Positions 32,627 to 41,417 of a DNA stretch of 64,000 bases are shown here, piece after piece. Source of the DNA: Trichopria drosophilae (lineage: Eukaryota > Arthropoda > Insecta > Hymenoptera > Diapriidae); the NCBI GenBank assembly GCA_030407085.1, contig CM059582.1, positions 74,280,001 through 74,344,000 on the forward strand, read 5' to 3'. The notes below the pieces were generated by a model. It was given only the letters and a program-made list of their open reading frames with translations. It did no database searches and was not told the origin of the DNA. The number at the start of each line of letters is the position of its first letter. The stretch's first letter is position 1. Both the position numbers and the translations under genes were made by a program.

Positions 32627-33752
32627 CTAAGATCGAGCGGTCTCGCTGTTTCTGAGGCGAAGATCCGCACAAAGAGAAGAGCGATTACGTTCATTCCCAC
32701 GAGCTTCCTCTCCTCGCCTAGGACCGACTTCAAATTCGTCCACGGACATGTCCAATTCGGAGACGGATTGTTCGTTTTCCTCGAAGATAAGCGGGTCGTA
32801 ACCCTTCTTTATCTTGTCGATGTGGACGATCTTCGTCTGCAGATCATTGAGGTTTAATCTAACATTTCTAGATCCGATGATCTCGACAATTTCATACGGA
32901 CCAACGAACAAATCGTCTAGCTTACCGCATCTCGGCTCCTTGATAAGCATTACCATTTCACCTACACGGAAGTTCTTAATGTTTTGCTTCCGGTCGTAAT
33001 AGGTCTTGGAGCGGTGCTTTGCCTGGTTTAAATTCAATCCGGCAAGTGTCTGGACTTCTCTCAAGATCCTTGAATGCTCTTCCACATGTTCCGAATACGT
33101 CAGAACACGATCTCGGGGTGGGACACTGGACGGTAAGCGCGCAGGTTTTCCAAACACCAATTCATGCGGTGTATAGTTTGTACCCTCATGAACGCTTGTA
33201 TTATACGCAAACATCGCATATGGTAACATAATAAGTGTCCCAAGTTTCTCGACGTTTCACGAAGCACCTCAAATAATCTGCCAACACGTGATGGCTTCGT
33301 TCGATACTCCCGTTCGATTGCGGGTGATATGCCGATGTAACGAACGTTTTTATTTTAGATAAGCGAGCCATTTCCTCGAAGGTCTCTGACATAAAGGATT
33401 TACCCTGGTCCGTCAGTATGGCTCTTGGCGTACCAAACGTGCAAATAAAGTTAGTGGCGAGTGCTTTGGCAATAGATTCAGCAGTTGCGTCTGCTAATGG
33501 TATTCCTATGGAGTATTTGGTTAATAGGTCCTGAATTGTAAGGACGAATCTATTCCCATCCTCGGATGTTGTCGTTGGACCCCAGATATCCATTGATATC
33601 TTGTCAAAAGCCTCAGCGGGCGTGTCGGTTATGATCATGGGGAGTCTTGTTTTATTCCGATTCGTTTTCTTGTGTTGGCACTCATAACAACGTTTTATCA
33701 CTTCGCCCACATCGGTTCGCATATTTTTCCAATAATGGGTCCGAAGTAAGCG
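32627..33752 (-). pseudogene. Integrase region of element C Pol, frameshifted
   Basis: After TGA 33753-33755 the frame continues in phase: CYECQHKKTNRNKTRL completes the HHCC zinc finger. The catalytic core follows with MDIWGP (first Asp), ILTDQGKSF (second Asp) and HPQSNGSIERSHHVL (Glu). A +1 frameshift occurs near 33215-33229. The rest (33229-32627) carries MFAYNTSVHEGTNYTPHELV, and the C-terminal DNA-binding module of Gypsy integrases (NFRVGEMVMLIKEP, GPYEIVEI, VHIDKIKKGYDP). The last residues are acidic and end shortly before env. The role is insertion of cDNA into host DNA. All three catalytic acidic residues remain, so loss of function is due only to the stop and frameshift. Confidence 0.85.
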
Positions 33753-34964
33753 TCAATAGGTCTTATTAATCCCTTTGTGACCCTCGGACGCCGAACAATG
33801 ATGTTCTTTAATAATGGCGTTACGTTTGTCCGATGAGGGCACTGCCAACGAATCCTTTAAAATCATTATCAGAATTTTCCGTTTTATCCCTTGACGAAGA
33901 ATCTCTGGGATCGTCCACCATGTCTGTTTCGTAAGCATGTCATAATCGTACCCCATGTGTACCGTAGTAACCCCGGATTCCGTAATTTTCCGATTTAATT
34001 GCTTTATGCTAGCTGTTATGGCCTTTGATGCTCGTTCTCCAATAGATTTCTTTACTATTAGCGGGAATATCAAATACTTTCCCGACTTGGCTACTACGAC
34101 TTCGCCAATTTTGGGACTGCCTTGCACTAAATTATCCTTAGTTATTAAGGATTTCTCTACAAGCAATTGACCCACTTCGCTGTCGAGGAGACAGTCTGCA
34201 GTAGTGAAAAAAGCGATATGCCCTTTTTCACAGGTTAGATGGTGCTTGGAAAATTTTATAATGGGCTCGCCAGCTTCCGGCGAGTCATTCTCATTATTAT
34301 GGGAAGCTTCCGACTCTGATTCCTCCTGAGTGTCGGAGGACGAATCAGGTAAGGGTCTACCGGCGGGACCCTCGGTGCTGGACCGGCTGTTTTCACCATT
34401 ATTCGAGGACGAGTCGTTGCCCTCGTCATCGGATGGGCCGTCGCCATCGTCTGACGAACCACCGCCAGGATCAGGCGTTCCCGGGCACGCGATTTTTCTA
34501 TACGGGGTGTAATGCTCCCTCTCCAGGTGTAAATGATACCACCGGGCCGTATTGGAAATTTTAATATGATAATATCGCGTCCTTATCGGGTCTTCGTTAT
34601 GGTGAACACAAACGTTCACCTCATAGTGCAATGCAAAGAGACGTATGTGGTTGTCGTTTGCATAGGCATACGGAGAGGCAAGAATTTCACGTGTAAACTT
34701 GGGTTCGGCGCATTCGTTGAAGCGTCCGAGTTCGAGCAACATGAGTCTGAGTTCTCCCGGAGTCATCTGCAATTGGTGCACCTTTATGAGGGAGTCAAAC
34801 AGACAATTTCCGTCCTGGACAGTCTCCTCATCGCGGACTAGTAACGCGAAAGGTTCGGCACAATTTTTATCCAGCTGATAATTATACAAGGGAGATGTTC
34901 GGTCCTTACTTTCGGTCGAACGTGTCACTTCGACCTCGGATAATCTTTCCGTATCAAGTGACAT
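33753..34964 (-). CDS. OTU-type cysteine protease plus macro-like module of element C Pol
   Basis: 403 codons from ATG 34964; the open frame extends further upstream without a stop. Residues about 48-152 match the OTU superfamily: QDGNCLFDSL (Asp51, Cys54) and LEREHYTPYRK (His151), the expected catalytic spacing, with a middle segment ending IRLFALHYEVNVCVH. An acidic, Ser/Gly-rich linker follows (about 160-232). Residues about 249-372 form a second module (HIAFFTTADCLLDSEVGQ, KIGEVVVAKSGK, VHMGYDYD) that is also present in element D. I read it tentatively as macro-domain-like. The C-terminus (IIKEHHCSASEGHKG) starts the integrase zinc finger and is cut by TGA 33753-33755. OTU enzymes remove ubiquitin or related modifiers. 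Here the domain may cleave the polyprotein or act on host ubiquitin; both are inference. The frame is -1 relative to the RT ORF. Confidence 0.85.
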   Translation of the reverse strand: MSLDTERLSEVEVTRSTESKDRTSPLYNYQLDKNCAEPFALLVRDEETVQDGNCLFDSLIKVHQLQMTPGELRLMLLELGRFNECAEPKFTREILASPYAYANDNHIRLFALHYEVNVCVHHNEDPIRTRYYHIKISNTARWYHLHLEREHYTPYRKIACPGTPDPGGGSSDDGDGPSDDEGNDSSSNNGENSRSSTEGPAGRPLPDSSSDTQEESESEASHNNENDSPEAGEPIIKFSKHHLTCEKGHIAFFTTADCLLDSEVGQLLVEKSLITKDNLVQGSPKIGEVVVAKSGKYLIFPLIVKKSIGERASKAITASIKQLNRKITESGVTTVHMGYDYDMLTKQTWWTIPEILRQGIKRKILIMILKDSLAVPSSDKRNAIIKEHHCSASEGHKGINKTY

Positions 34965-34990
34965 ACTCTCCTCATGGCACGCGTCAACGC

Positions 34991-37900
34991 TTACGCGCGA
35001 CGCGGAGGGGGAAATTCGGGCTCAGTCCGTTTTAGACCATCAGACCCACTTTTACGCGAGGAACCGTCACTACGTGTTCCTCTAAAGTTCTCTTGCTCCT
35101 CGGGGACTGGGGAGGGGGCCGCTCGGACCTCAATGCCTCCCTGCCCGTCATCGCATGTACTTACACTAGTGGATGGTAAATGCATTTCGCTACTTGAGTT
35201 ATACGTAGCAGCTGTAATATCTGTCTTCTTATCTACTCGTCCTTTCTCTCTCTCTGCGCGGCGTGGAGAGGGGGTCGCTCCGTTGCCAGTATGGCACGGG
35301 TGGCGAGACGGTGTGTTTCCTGCAACTTCGCTGCCTATACCGTTCCTCTCCCTATTCTCCTTTTCCTCCGCGCTACGCGTTGCGAACCCTTTTCTTTTAC
35401 TGACCTCGCTGCGCTGTGCGATGTGTCGTTCGCAACGTTCTCCGGGTTCCTCCTCCGCCGTTCGCAACTTCTTCTTTCGACGATTTTTCCAATGCTCTGC
35501 TGTTTCCGAGCTCTCGCTGTTTCCGAGATCGCTCTCCAGCCGCTCGATGTTAAATTCTACCCGGATGCGCTGTTTGGCGCCGGGTTTAATAGACGGAAAA
35601 TTCATTTTATTCGATTGGGAATTTTTTCGACCATCTACTTTTTCGGGGGAGGGTATTCTATTTCCCTCTTTTTCGCGAGAATAATCGACATTATACGCTG
35701 TTTCGTTCGTTTCTGGTATGCCATTTTCGACAGGCCAGATCCCCATACGACCCTCCCACCGAATTCGGTAATCATCATTTCGGGTATTAATGGATCTCCC
35801 GATGTCTGTTATGGTATCCTGGGGTGCTCCGGAATGCCCGTCTATGGAATCAGTGTGCTTGATTATGGTGTCGCCCAAACGATATTCGTTCATCGAAAGC
35901 GCGGCTGTTGGGTCTCCGCTCGCGAGTTTTTGCTCGTCAGGGCGATTTCCACGCGTTATAGGCGAGTTCCAAAGGACATCCCTCCGGTATTTCAACCCTG
36001 ACCGCGTTGTTCTGGGTTCTCTTGACCGCTCAGGAGATTTTTGTATATCGTCCTCGACAGGTACCCATGCCCAGTGTTTACTCTGCGATGATCCTTTCGG
36101 CTGTCGCTTCGATTTTGGCGGCATTTCCGTAGTCACACCCCTTACCTCGGGGGTGGCGGTAACGTTTTCATCTTCGCGTTGTTTTTTGAGATCCCTTGGA
36201 TTATCCGAACATGAACTAGATCGTGGTCGTGTAGGGTATTGGTGAAATTCCTTTCGACGTTTGCTTCCACGTAGATTCAGTTTTCTCTTAAGAAGGAGAA
36301 GCACTTGACGATTTTCGAGGGTTTCGATTTCCTCATGATCGCTTATATTGTCGAAATCTTCGTGCACTCCATCGGTAGGGTTTCGGGACAGTGCAACGGC
36401 GTTAACGTTGCACCTTCCAGGTTTGTATTTGACGCCATAGTCATAATCCTCAAGCTTTGTCCCGAGGCGATGGAGGCGAGTGGTACAATTTTTTAAATGT
36501 TTCAGAGCTTCCAGTGGCTTATGGTCGGTAATAATCAAGAATTTCCGACCGTATACGTAGGGCCGAAATTGTTCTACCCCGAATACCACTCCAAGCATTT
36601 CTTTGTCGATCGGCGGGTAACGAAGTTCAGCACCCTTCAAACTTTTGGATGCAAAAGCCACGGGCAAATCCTTCCCAACTTCTCCTTGTGATAGGACCGC
36701 CCCTAACGCGTCGGTGGTCACAATGAAAGGTCGGGAGAAATCGGGTAATCGTAAAACTGGGTCACTGCACAATTTTTCCTTTAGGGTTTCGAATGCCTCA
36801 GTTTGCTCCTGTTTCCACTCAAAAGGAACATTTTTCCGTAGCAGGATATTAAGGGGATGAGCGATTTTTGCAAAATCCTGTATGAACCGCCTATAATATC
36901 CCGCGAGACCCAAAAATTGTTTTATGTGTTTTGGGTTTTTGGGCCGCGGAAAGTTTCGTACAGCTTCGAGTTTTCGCGGGTCGGGTTTTACAATATTTTC
37001 GCTGACAATGTGGCCCAAGTAGTTTGCTTCCTTCCGTAAAAAGTTGCATTTTTGCGGTTCCAATGTCAGATTTGCATTGGCTAGACGATGCATGAGACGC
37101 GTAAATTTCTTCTCATGCTCCTCTAAGTTTTTAGCATAAAGGACGTTGTCGTCTAGGTAGACTAGCATTTCGATGCCCTGTAAGCCCGTCAAGGCTAAGT
37201 CCATTAACCGTTGGAAAGAACTTGGCCCGTTTTTTATACCCATGGGCATACGCGTATATTGGTAATGCCCAAAGGGTGTTGAGAACGCTGTTTTTGGTGC
37301 GTCTCTTTTGTCCATACGAATTTGATGAAAACCCGATTTTAGATCAAGGGTCGTAAAATACGTGGCTTGACCCAACTGATCTAAAATATCCGTGATGTTT
37401 GGTATAGCGTAAGCGTCGCCGATCGTCTTCTCGTTTAAACTGCGAAAATCGATTATGAGTCTCCATTTTTTTTCGCCGTTAGGTCCCGATTTTTTCGGTA
37501 CGACCCAAGCGGGCGAGTCATAAGGAGACATGGATGGCTCCACTATTCCCGCGGCCAGCTGTTCGGCAACGAGTCGCTGCATCTCTTCCTTAATAGCGGG
37601 TGGGTGCCGATATCGTTTCGCCTTGACCGGTACGTCATCCACCGTGTGTTTACGGTGCGAGAAAAGGGAAGTTGCGCCCAACGGCTCACCCGGTAGATGA
37701 AATCTCTCCGCGTGGTCAGTGACAAGCGAGCGCACGTGCTCTCTCTCTTCGGGAGATAAGGTGCTCAAGTCCATGAGCGCCAACACTTGCTCTGTGCGGT
37801 TTTCGCTTGTCTTTGCCGTATAAATTTTTGCACTCTCGAGCGACTCGACGACGTCATCAGTTTTGCATACTGCATAGTCGGAGTCAAACTCGTTCCTTCC

Positions 37901-38542
37901 CATGATGTTACATGGTTCCAGCGTCATGATAGGGATTTCCACCTTTACCGGTTTGTCGTTAAGGTTTACGGCTACCGCGTAAGCGAATCCGTTTCGATTT
38001 TGGACAAGAGCATTTCCTAAACATACTCCGTCAATCGTATCGACATTCGGTAAAATACCGTATTTCAGGTCGCTGTTAAGTTGGATACGGACAACCTGTC
38101 TTTTTCGCGAGGGAATTTCAACCCGGCGCGAACCGAAAAACGGCAGTTCATTGTCCCCCGCTGAGAATATTTCATTTTCGTAATCTATTTTAACGCGATT
38201 TGTACGTAAGAAGGGATCTCCTAATATGCCATCTTCAGAGATTGGAAAATCATCCGACACTATTTGAGCCTCAATATTTAGCCCTTTAAAATTAATTTTC
38301 GCGCAACAGTAGGTATGTATTACCCCGTCACCGATGCCAGTAAGCTCGTATTTACAGGTGGTATCAGAATACATGTCGCGGCGTAATTTCGAGAGCTTCA
38401 CAATATTAATTTCTGCCCCTGAATCGACGAGGAACGTACCCTTTGAACCATGGAGATCGCGACTCGTAACCCCTAATCGCGGACATTTAGCGAATTCAGC
38501 AGCTCCGAGACGGACTGCTGCTCTCGGGTTTTCAACACCCAC
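34991..38542 (-). CDS. pol: Protease - reverse transcriptase - RNase H part of element C Pol
   Basis: 1,183 codons overlapping the end of gag by about 70 bases in the -1 frame, as in many Gypsy elements, so it is probably made by frameshifting. There is no ATG at its head. Protease: FLVDSGAEINIVKL (Asp40). RT about 300-560: WRLIIDFRSLNEK, MPMGIKNGPSSFQRLMD, LVYLDDNVLYAKN (catalytic YLDD, 462-465) and the GLAGYYRRFI connection. RNase H about 600-720: VTTDALGAVLSQ lacks about four residues of the usual TDAS..ALGAVLSQ, and the last motif reads NVNAVALSRNP, where the conserved Asp is Val, so RNase H is probably impaired. About 725-1183 is a long charged, low-complexity linker rich in Arg, Glu, Ser and Pro before the OTU module. 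The frame ends at TAA 34991, out of phase with the OTU ORF. Confidence 0.88.
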   Translation of the reverse strand: MGVENPRAAVRLGAAEFAKCPRLGVTSRDLHGSKGTFLVDSGAEINIVKLSKLRRDMYSDTTCKYELTGIGDGVIHTYCCAKINFKGLNIEAQIVSDDFPISEDGILGDPFLRTNRVKIDYENEIFSAGDNELPFFGSRRVEIPSRKRQVVRIQLNSDLKYGILPNVDTIDGVCLGNALVQNRNGFAYAVAVNLNDKPVKVEIPIMTLEPCNIMGRNEFDSDYAVCKTDDVVESLESAKIYTAKTSENRTEQVLALMDLSTLSPEEREHVRSLVTDHAERFHLPGEPLGATSLFSHRKHTVDDVPVKAKRYRHPPAIKEEMQRLVAEQLAAGIVEPSMSPYDSPAWVVPKKSGPNGEKKWRLIIDFRSLNEKTIGDAYAIPNITDILDQLGQATYFTTLDLKSGFHQIRMDKRDAPKTAFSTPFGHYQYTRMPMGIKNGPSSFQRLMDLALTGLQGIEMLVYLDDNVLYAKNLEEHEKKFTRLMHRLANANLTLEPQKCNFLRKEANYLGHIVSENIVKPDPRKLEAVRNFPRPKNPKHIKQFLGLAGYYRRFIQDFAKIAHPLNILLRKNVPFEWKQEQTEAFETLKEKLCSDPVLRLPDFSRPFIVTTDALGAVLSQGEVGKDLPVAFASKSLKGAELRYPPIDKEMLGVVFGVEQFRPYVYGRKFLIITDHKPLEALKHLKNCTTRLHRLGTKLEDYDYGVKYKPGRCNVNAVALSRNPTDGVHEDFDNISDHEEIETLENRQVLLLLKRKLNLRGSKRRKEFHQYPTRPRSSSCSDNPRDLKKQREDENVTATPEVRGVTTEMPPKSKRQPKGSSQSKHWAWVPVEDDIQKSPERSREPRTTRSGLKYRRDVLWNSPITRGNRPDEQKLASGDPTAALSMNEYRLGDTIIKHTDSIDGHSGAPQDTITDIGRSINTRNDDYRIRWEGRMGIWPVENGIPETNETAYNVDYSREKEGNRIPSPEKVDGRKNSQSNKMNFPSIKPGAKQRIRVEFNIERLESDLGNSESSETAEHWKNRRKKKLRTAEEEPGERCERHIAQRSEVSKRKGFATRSAEEKENRERNGIGSEVAGNTPSRHPCHTGNGATPSPRRAEREKGRVDKKTDITAATYNSSSEMHLPSTSVSTCDDGQGGIEVRAAPSPVPEEQENFRGTRSDGSSRKSGSDGLKRTEPEFPPPRRA

Positions 38543-39831
38543 ACTTGTCCTTCCGACTGGATCCGTGATTCGCTCGGAACCCCAGTCAGATTCCGAGCAT
38601 CCTGGGAGTTTAAAGAATTGTCAGCCTTCCTCTGACCCCGTTTCCCTCGATACCCCCGCCCGGATCCTCCGCGATTAGTACCGGAATTGTCTCGTGAGTA
38701 TGACGAATTATGCGGGGTTTCATGCACGTTGCAAGCGCCGTCGCGAGAATTTATCTGGAGCCCCTTCGGATTTTGCATTTTCACGTTTTCGTCCCTTTTT
38801 CGGGCATAACACCGGTCACGGTTATGGCCAATGTGCCCACAGTACTCGCATTTCGTACTGTTATGTATCCGTACCGCGCATTCTCGTTCGAGGTGCCCAA
38901 ATTTTCCACAATAGGTGCACTCATCGCCGCTGCACGTGTCCATGCGACAAACTCCTTCGTCCCCGCGGCGTCGTTGCTCATCCGTACGACGACGTTGTTC
39001 GTCCGCGTTGACGAGTAACGCGGCAGCGGGTCGGTCTATTCCCTCGCGACGTATCCGACGGAATTCTTCCACGCAGTCCTTTGAAAAATACCTGCGCTCC
39101 GCGACGTTCGCTAATTGAATCGCTTTTTCGAGCATCGTCGGATTCGCCTGCTGCACTCGTAACTCTAACATACCCTTAAGACCCGCGATAAAATGGTCTA
39201 ATGCCCGTTGTTCAATAACTCTTACAAAAGTAGGGCGAAGGTCTGCATCATAAGAAGGTGATGCCCTCGTGGCGGCGATCCCATCGTTCATTAGCTTTGT
39301 CATACGCGTACCGAAATCGTCGGCTGACTCGTTTTCCCCTTGAATTAGAGTCGAGATTTTCATAAGATACGCCTCCGGTTCATCGCGCCCACCGTAAACG
39401 TTTTGCATTTCCTGTAAACACGCCTCGACGGTGGCGCTGGCCCCCATTATACCTCTGAAACGCTCCGCCTTTCCCTTCAGTTTCCCTCTTAATTGATATT
39501 TGAAAAGTGGCAAACCCTCCTCGGAAAGTAGCGCCAACGCGTCCTTACACGCGTCCTCGAATTCCGGGTACTCTTCGCGAATCCCATGAAAATCGAGAAT
39601 TTGGCCTATGACGTCTCGGGATTCGATCCCTTTCATCATACGGAGGTTGGTCTGAGTACCGTCACTCATTTTCGGAGGTTTCTGGTCAACCGAAGAACCT
39701 TGCGTCGCGTCCGAGGAATCTGAGGAATCTGAGGAATGTTCGCCCGCCGTTCTGTGTTTACGTAATAATTGATTACGGTTTTTTATTCGCTCCTTCGCAG
39801 GCGAACTGAGGACGTCGCGGAATCCCTTCAT
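38473..39831 (-). CDS. gag: Gag of element C
   Basis: 452 codons from ATG 39831, intact. It forms the particle and packages RNA. A Ser/Asp-rich start is followed by a capsid-like helical core (about 95-260; FHGIREEYPEFEDACKDALA, KGKAERFRGIMG). Two CCHC zinc knuckles (about 305-345) read CTYCGKFGHLEREC and CEYCGHIGHNRDRC, then an RG-rich tail (SGRGYRGKRGQRK) typical of RNA binding. An out-of-frame ATG lies four bases upstream of the chosen start. The gag core and the paired knuckles match element D gag in layout. It overlaps pol in the -1 frame at 38473-38542, but I could not point to a canonical slippery heptamer there. Confidence 0.88.
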   Translation of the reverse strand: MKGFRDVLSSPAKERIKNRNQLLRKHRTAGEHSSDSSDSSDATQGSSVDQKPPKMSDGTQTNLRMMKGIESRDVIGQILDFHGIREEYPEFEDACKDALALLSEEGLPLFKYQLRGKLKGKAERFRGIMGASATVEACLQEMQNVYGGRDEPEAYLMKISTLIQGENESADDFGTRMTKLMNDGIAATRASPSYDADLRPTFVRVIEQRALDHFIAGLKGMLELRVQQANPTMLEKAIQLANVAERRYFSKDCVEEFRRIRREGIDRPAAALLVNADEQRRRTDEQRRRGDEGVCRMDTCSGDECTYCGKFGHLERECAVRIHNSTKCEYCGHIGHNRDRCYARKRDENVKMQNPKGLQINSRDGACNVHETPHNSSYSRDNSGTNRGGSGRGYRGKRGQRKADNSLNSQDARNLTGVPSESRIQSEGQVWVLKTREQQSVSELLNSLNVRD

Positions 39832-40165
39832 GCATTAACGTACGCGAATGACCCGTGATGGAATATTAGTCGATGCTTTTAAATTATAATTATAGAAATG
39901 TACAGAGAAATGGGTGGAAATTAATACGTTTGGCAGGGTAAGAAGGAAATGGTCGCGACTTACCCGTCGATGATCTGGATGGAGGCTGTAACAGCGATCC
40001 CGAAGAAGAGGGCTGCTTCGATCATCTTCCTCGTAATGGGCACTGGCACAATTGGGCAGCACTCACAGCACGGGTGCACTTTAGTTATATCCCAACTGGA
40101 ATACACAGTCACTGTTCGGATCCGCGTAAACGGGATAACCGAAATGATTTTGTGAAATCACTCGC
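39832..40165 (-). other. Untranslated leader of element C
   Basis: Lies between the primer-binding site and the gag start. No coding motifs. Confidence 0.6.
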
Positions 40166-40185
40166 GGATCCCACTTCTGACACCA
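40166..40185 (-). other. Primer-binding site of element C, tRNA-Leu(CAA)-type
   Basis: Plus strand GGATCCCACTTCTGACACCA equals the 3' end of tRNA-Leu of the GTCAGGATGGCC type (acceptor strand TTCTGACA plus CCA). A 10-base spacer separates it from the LTR. Confidence 0.8.
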
Positions 40186-40195
40186 AAAAGTATCC

Positions 40196-40993
40196 TGTTA
40201 CGGATGCAGATTTCTTTAGGTCGGGATTTAAGGAACACTCTCTTTATGCTCTTCGCACAGTTATTATTTATTGTTATTATCCCGACCAGCACCCGTACGG
40301 AAATGATTATTATCAACGCGCTATAGTAAACGCCCGGGCGCGCACTTGGTTTTCCCGGCGTTCGGAAGCCACGAGTCGGATGACTTCCAGAGGCAGATCG
40401 CTGAGGTTAGATGTATGAAATCGACTAAGTCCCGACTGGAATTAGTACCTCGCGATCTAGACTTCTCGCATGAAAGTTGCGAAGGACCCGAAGTTGCCTC
40501 TTTGCTCTCGGTGATCTGACTGACTAAAGACTATCGCGCTTTTCGGGATCCGTCTACGATGAAGACGGATTGTCCATCCGGTCACACGCGCGATATGCAG
40601 TTTTCGTGTGGGAACCCGCTGACGACAGCTCCTTTAGGGTGCTAGTCGACACTGAGTGTGGCCATGCGATCTGCAAACGCTAGCAGGTTGCCACCGAAAA
40701 CTGCTTACAGGTTCCACGAACATTCATTTGAGCAATTTATAAAGAATTAAACTGCTGTGGTTGCTCGGACCACGTTGTAACCGTGCACCGGATGTACGAA
40801 TATTATATTGCGTTAAATACGATATTCGCTCATCCCACTCGCAACCTGACATCTATTATAATGGCTTAAATATTATAGAATACTATTATAATTATTAGTA
40901 TTCAAATATAAATTAGTATTCAAAAAGAATACTATTTAATTATATTATAATATACTATTTGATAAGGCGAGGTACGTACTATCGTCCGTAACA
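40196..40993 (-). repeat. 5' LTR of element C
   Basis: 798 bp. It is longer than the partner because of an AT-rich insertion near 40880-40945 containing repeated AGTATTC/GAATACT words. Confidence 0.92.
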
Positions 40994-40998
40994 TTAAC

Positions 40999-41293
40999 AA
41001 TTTGGAAATTTGATTTTTTCGGTCCTGTAAAAATTTATTTAGATTCTTTCGATAATTCTAAATAAAAAATGTCTCTTGTGAATTTTTCGTGAAATGTGTA
41101 CTTTCGGAGATTAAAAATTGTCAAGTTTAAAAAATACAAATTTTGCAGTAAAATCCGCCCTTTGAACCCCCATATCTCAAGATTGAGATATATGCTCAAT
41201 CTAAAATTTTTAAACCACTAAGCTATTATCATAAACTTTCATTTGACGTACATTTTGATCCCAAATTTCAGGTAAAAAAAACAGGCTAAATTT
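40999..41293. repeat. Right arm of the palindrome split by element C
   Basis: Complementary to 29048-29374 (see there). The original palindrome would have had arms of about 300 bp and little or no loop around the TTAAC site. Confidence 0.75.
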
Positions 41294-41385
41294 AGGGTGG
41301 CTCTTTCTTCCCACATATTTCTAACATCGGCTCCTGTGCAAAGAACTAAATCTCATTTTTTATTTAAATTTTATTGATCAATTTT

Positions 41386-41417
<32 letters not shown>

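Larger units (their letters stand above)
29375..40993 (-). mobile_element. Gypsy/errantivirus-like element C with gag, pol (OTU-bearing) and env
   Basis: LTRs at 29375-30111 and 40196-40993 (TGTTAC...GTAACA) are flanked by a 5-bp duplication TTAAC (29370-29374, 40994-40998). On the minus strand: tRNA-Leu primer-binding site, gag (39831-38473), pol (38542-32627, in pieces), env (32423-30357) and a G-rich polypurine tract next to the 3' LTR. All parts of an endogenous retrovirus are present, but pol and env carry TGA stops and frame breaks, so this copy is inactive. The LTRs differ at about a dozen positions besides an AT-rich insertion of about 60 bp in the 5' copy (near 40880-40945). It shares domain order with element D on the other strand. 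Confidence 0.9.

Noticed and set aside
34974..36245. Long plus-strand frames opposite element C pol (236, 236 and 151 codons)
   Set aside because: They are antisense shadows of the biased linker codons of Pol and show no protein motif.
38473..38542. Programmed -1 frameshift heptamer in the gag-pol overlap of element C
   Set aside because: The overlap and phase fit frameshifting, but no canonical X-XXY-YYZ heptamer was found in the gag frame, so no site is annotated.
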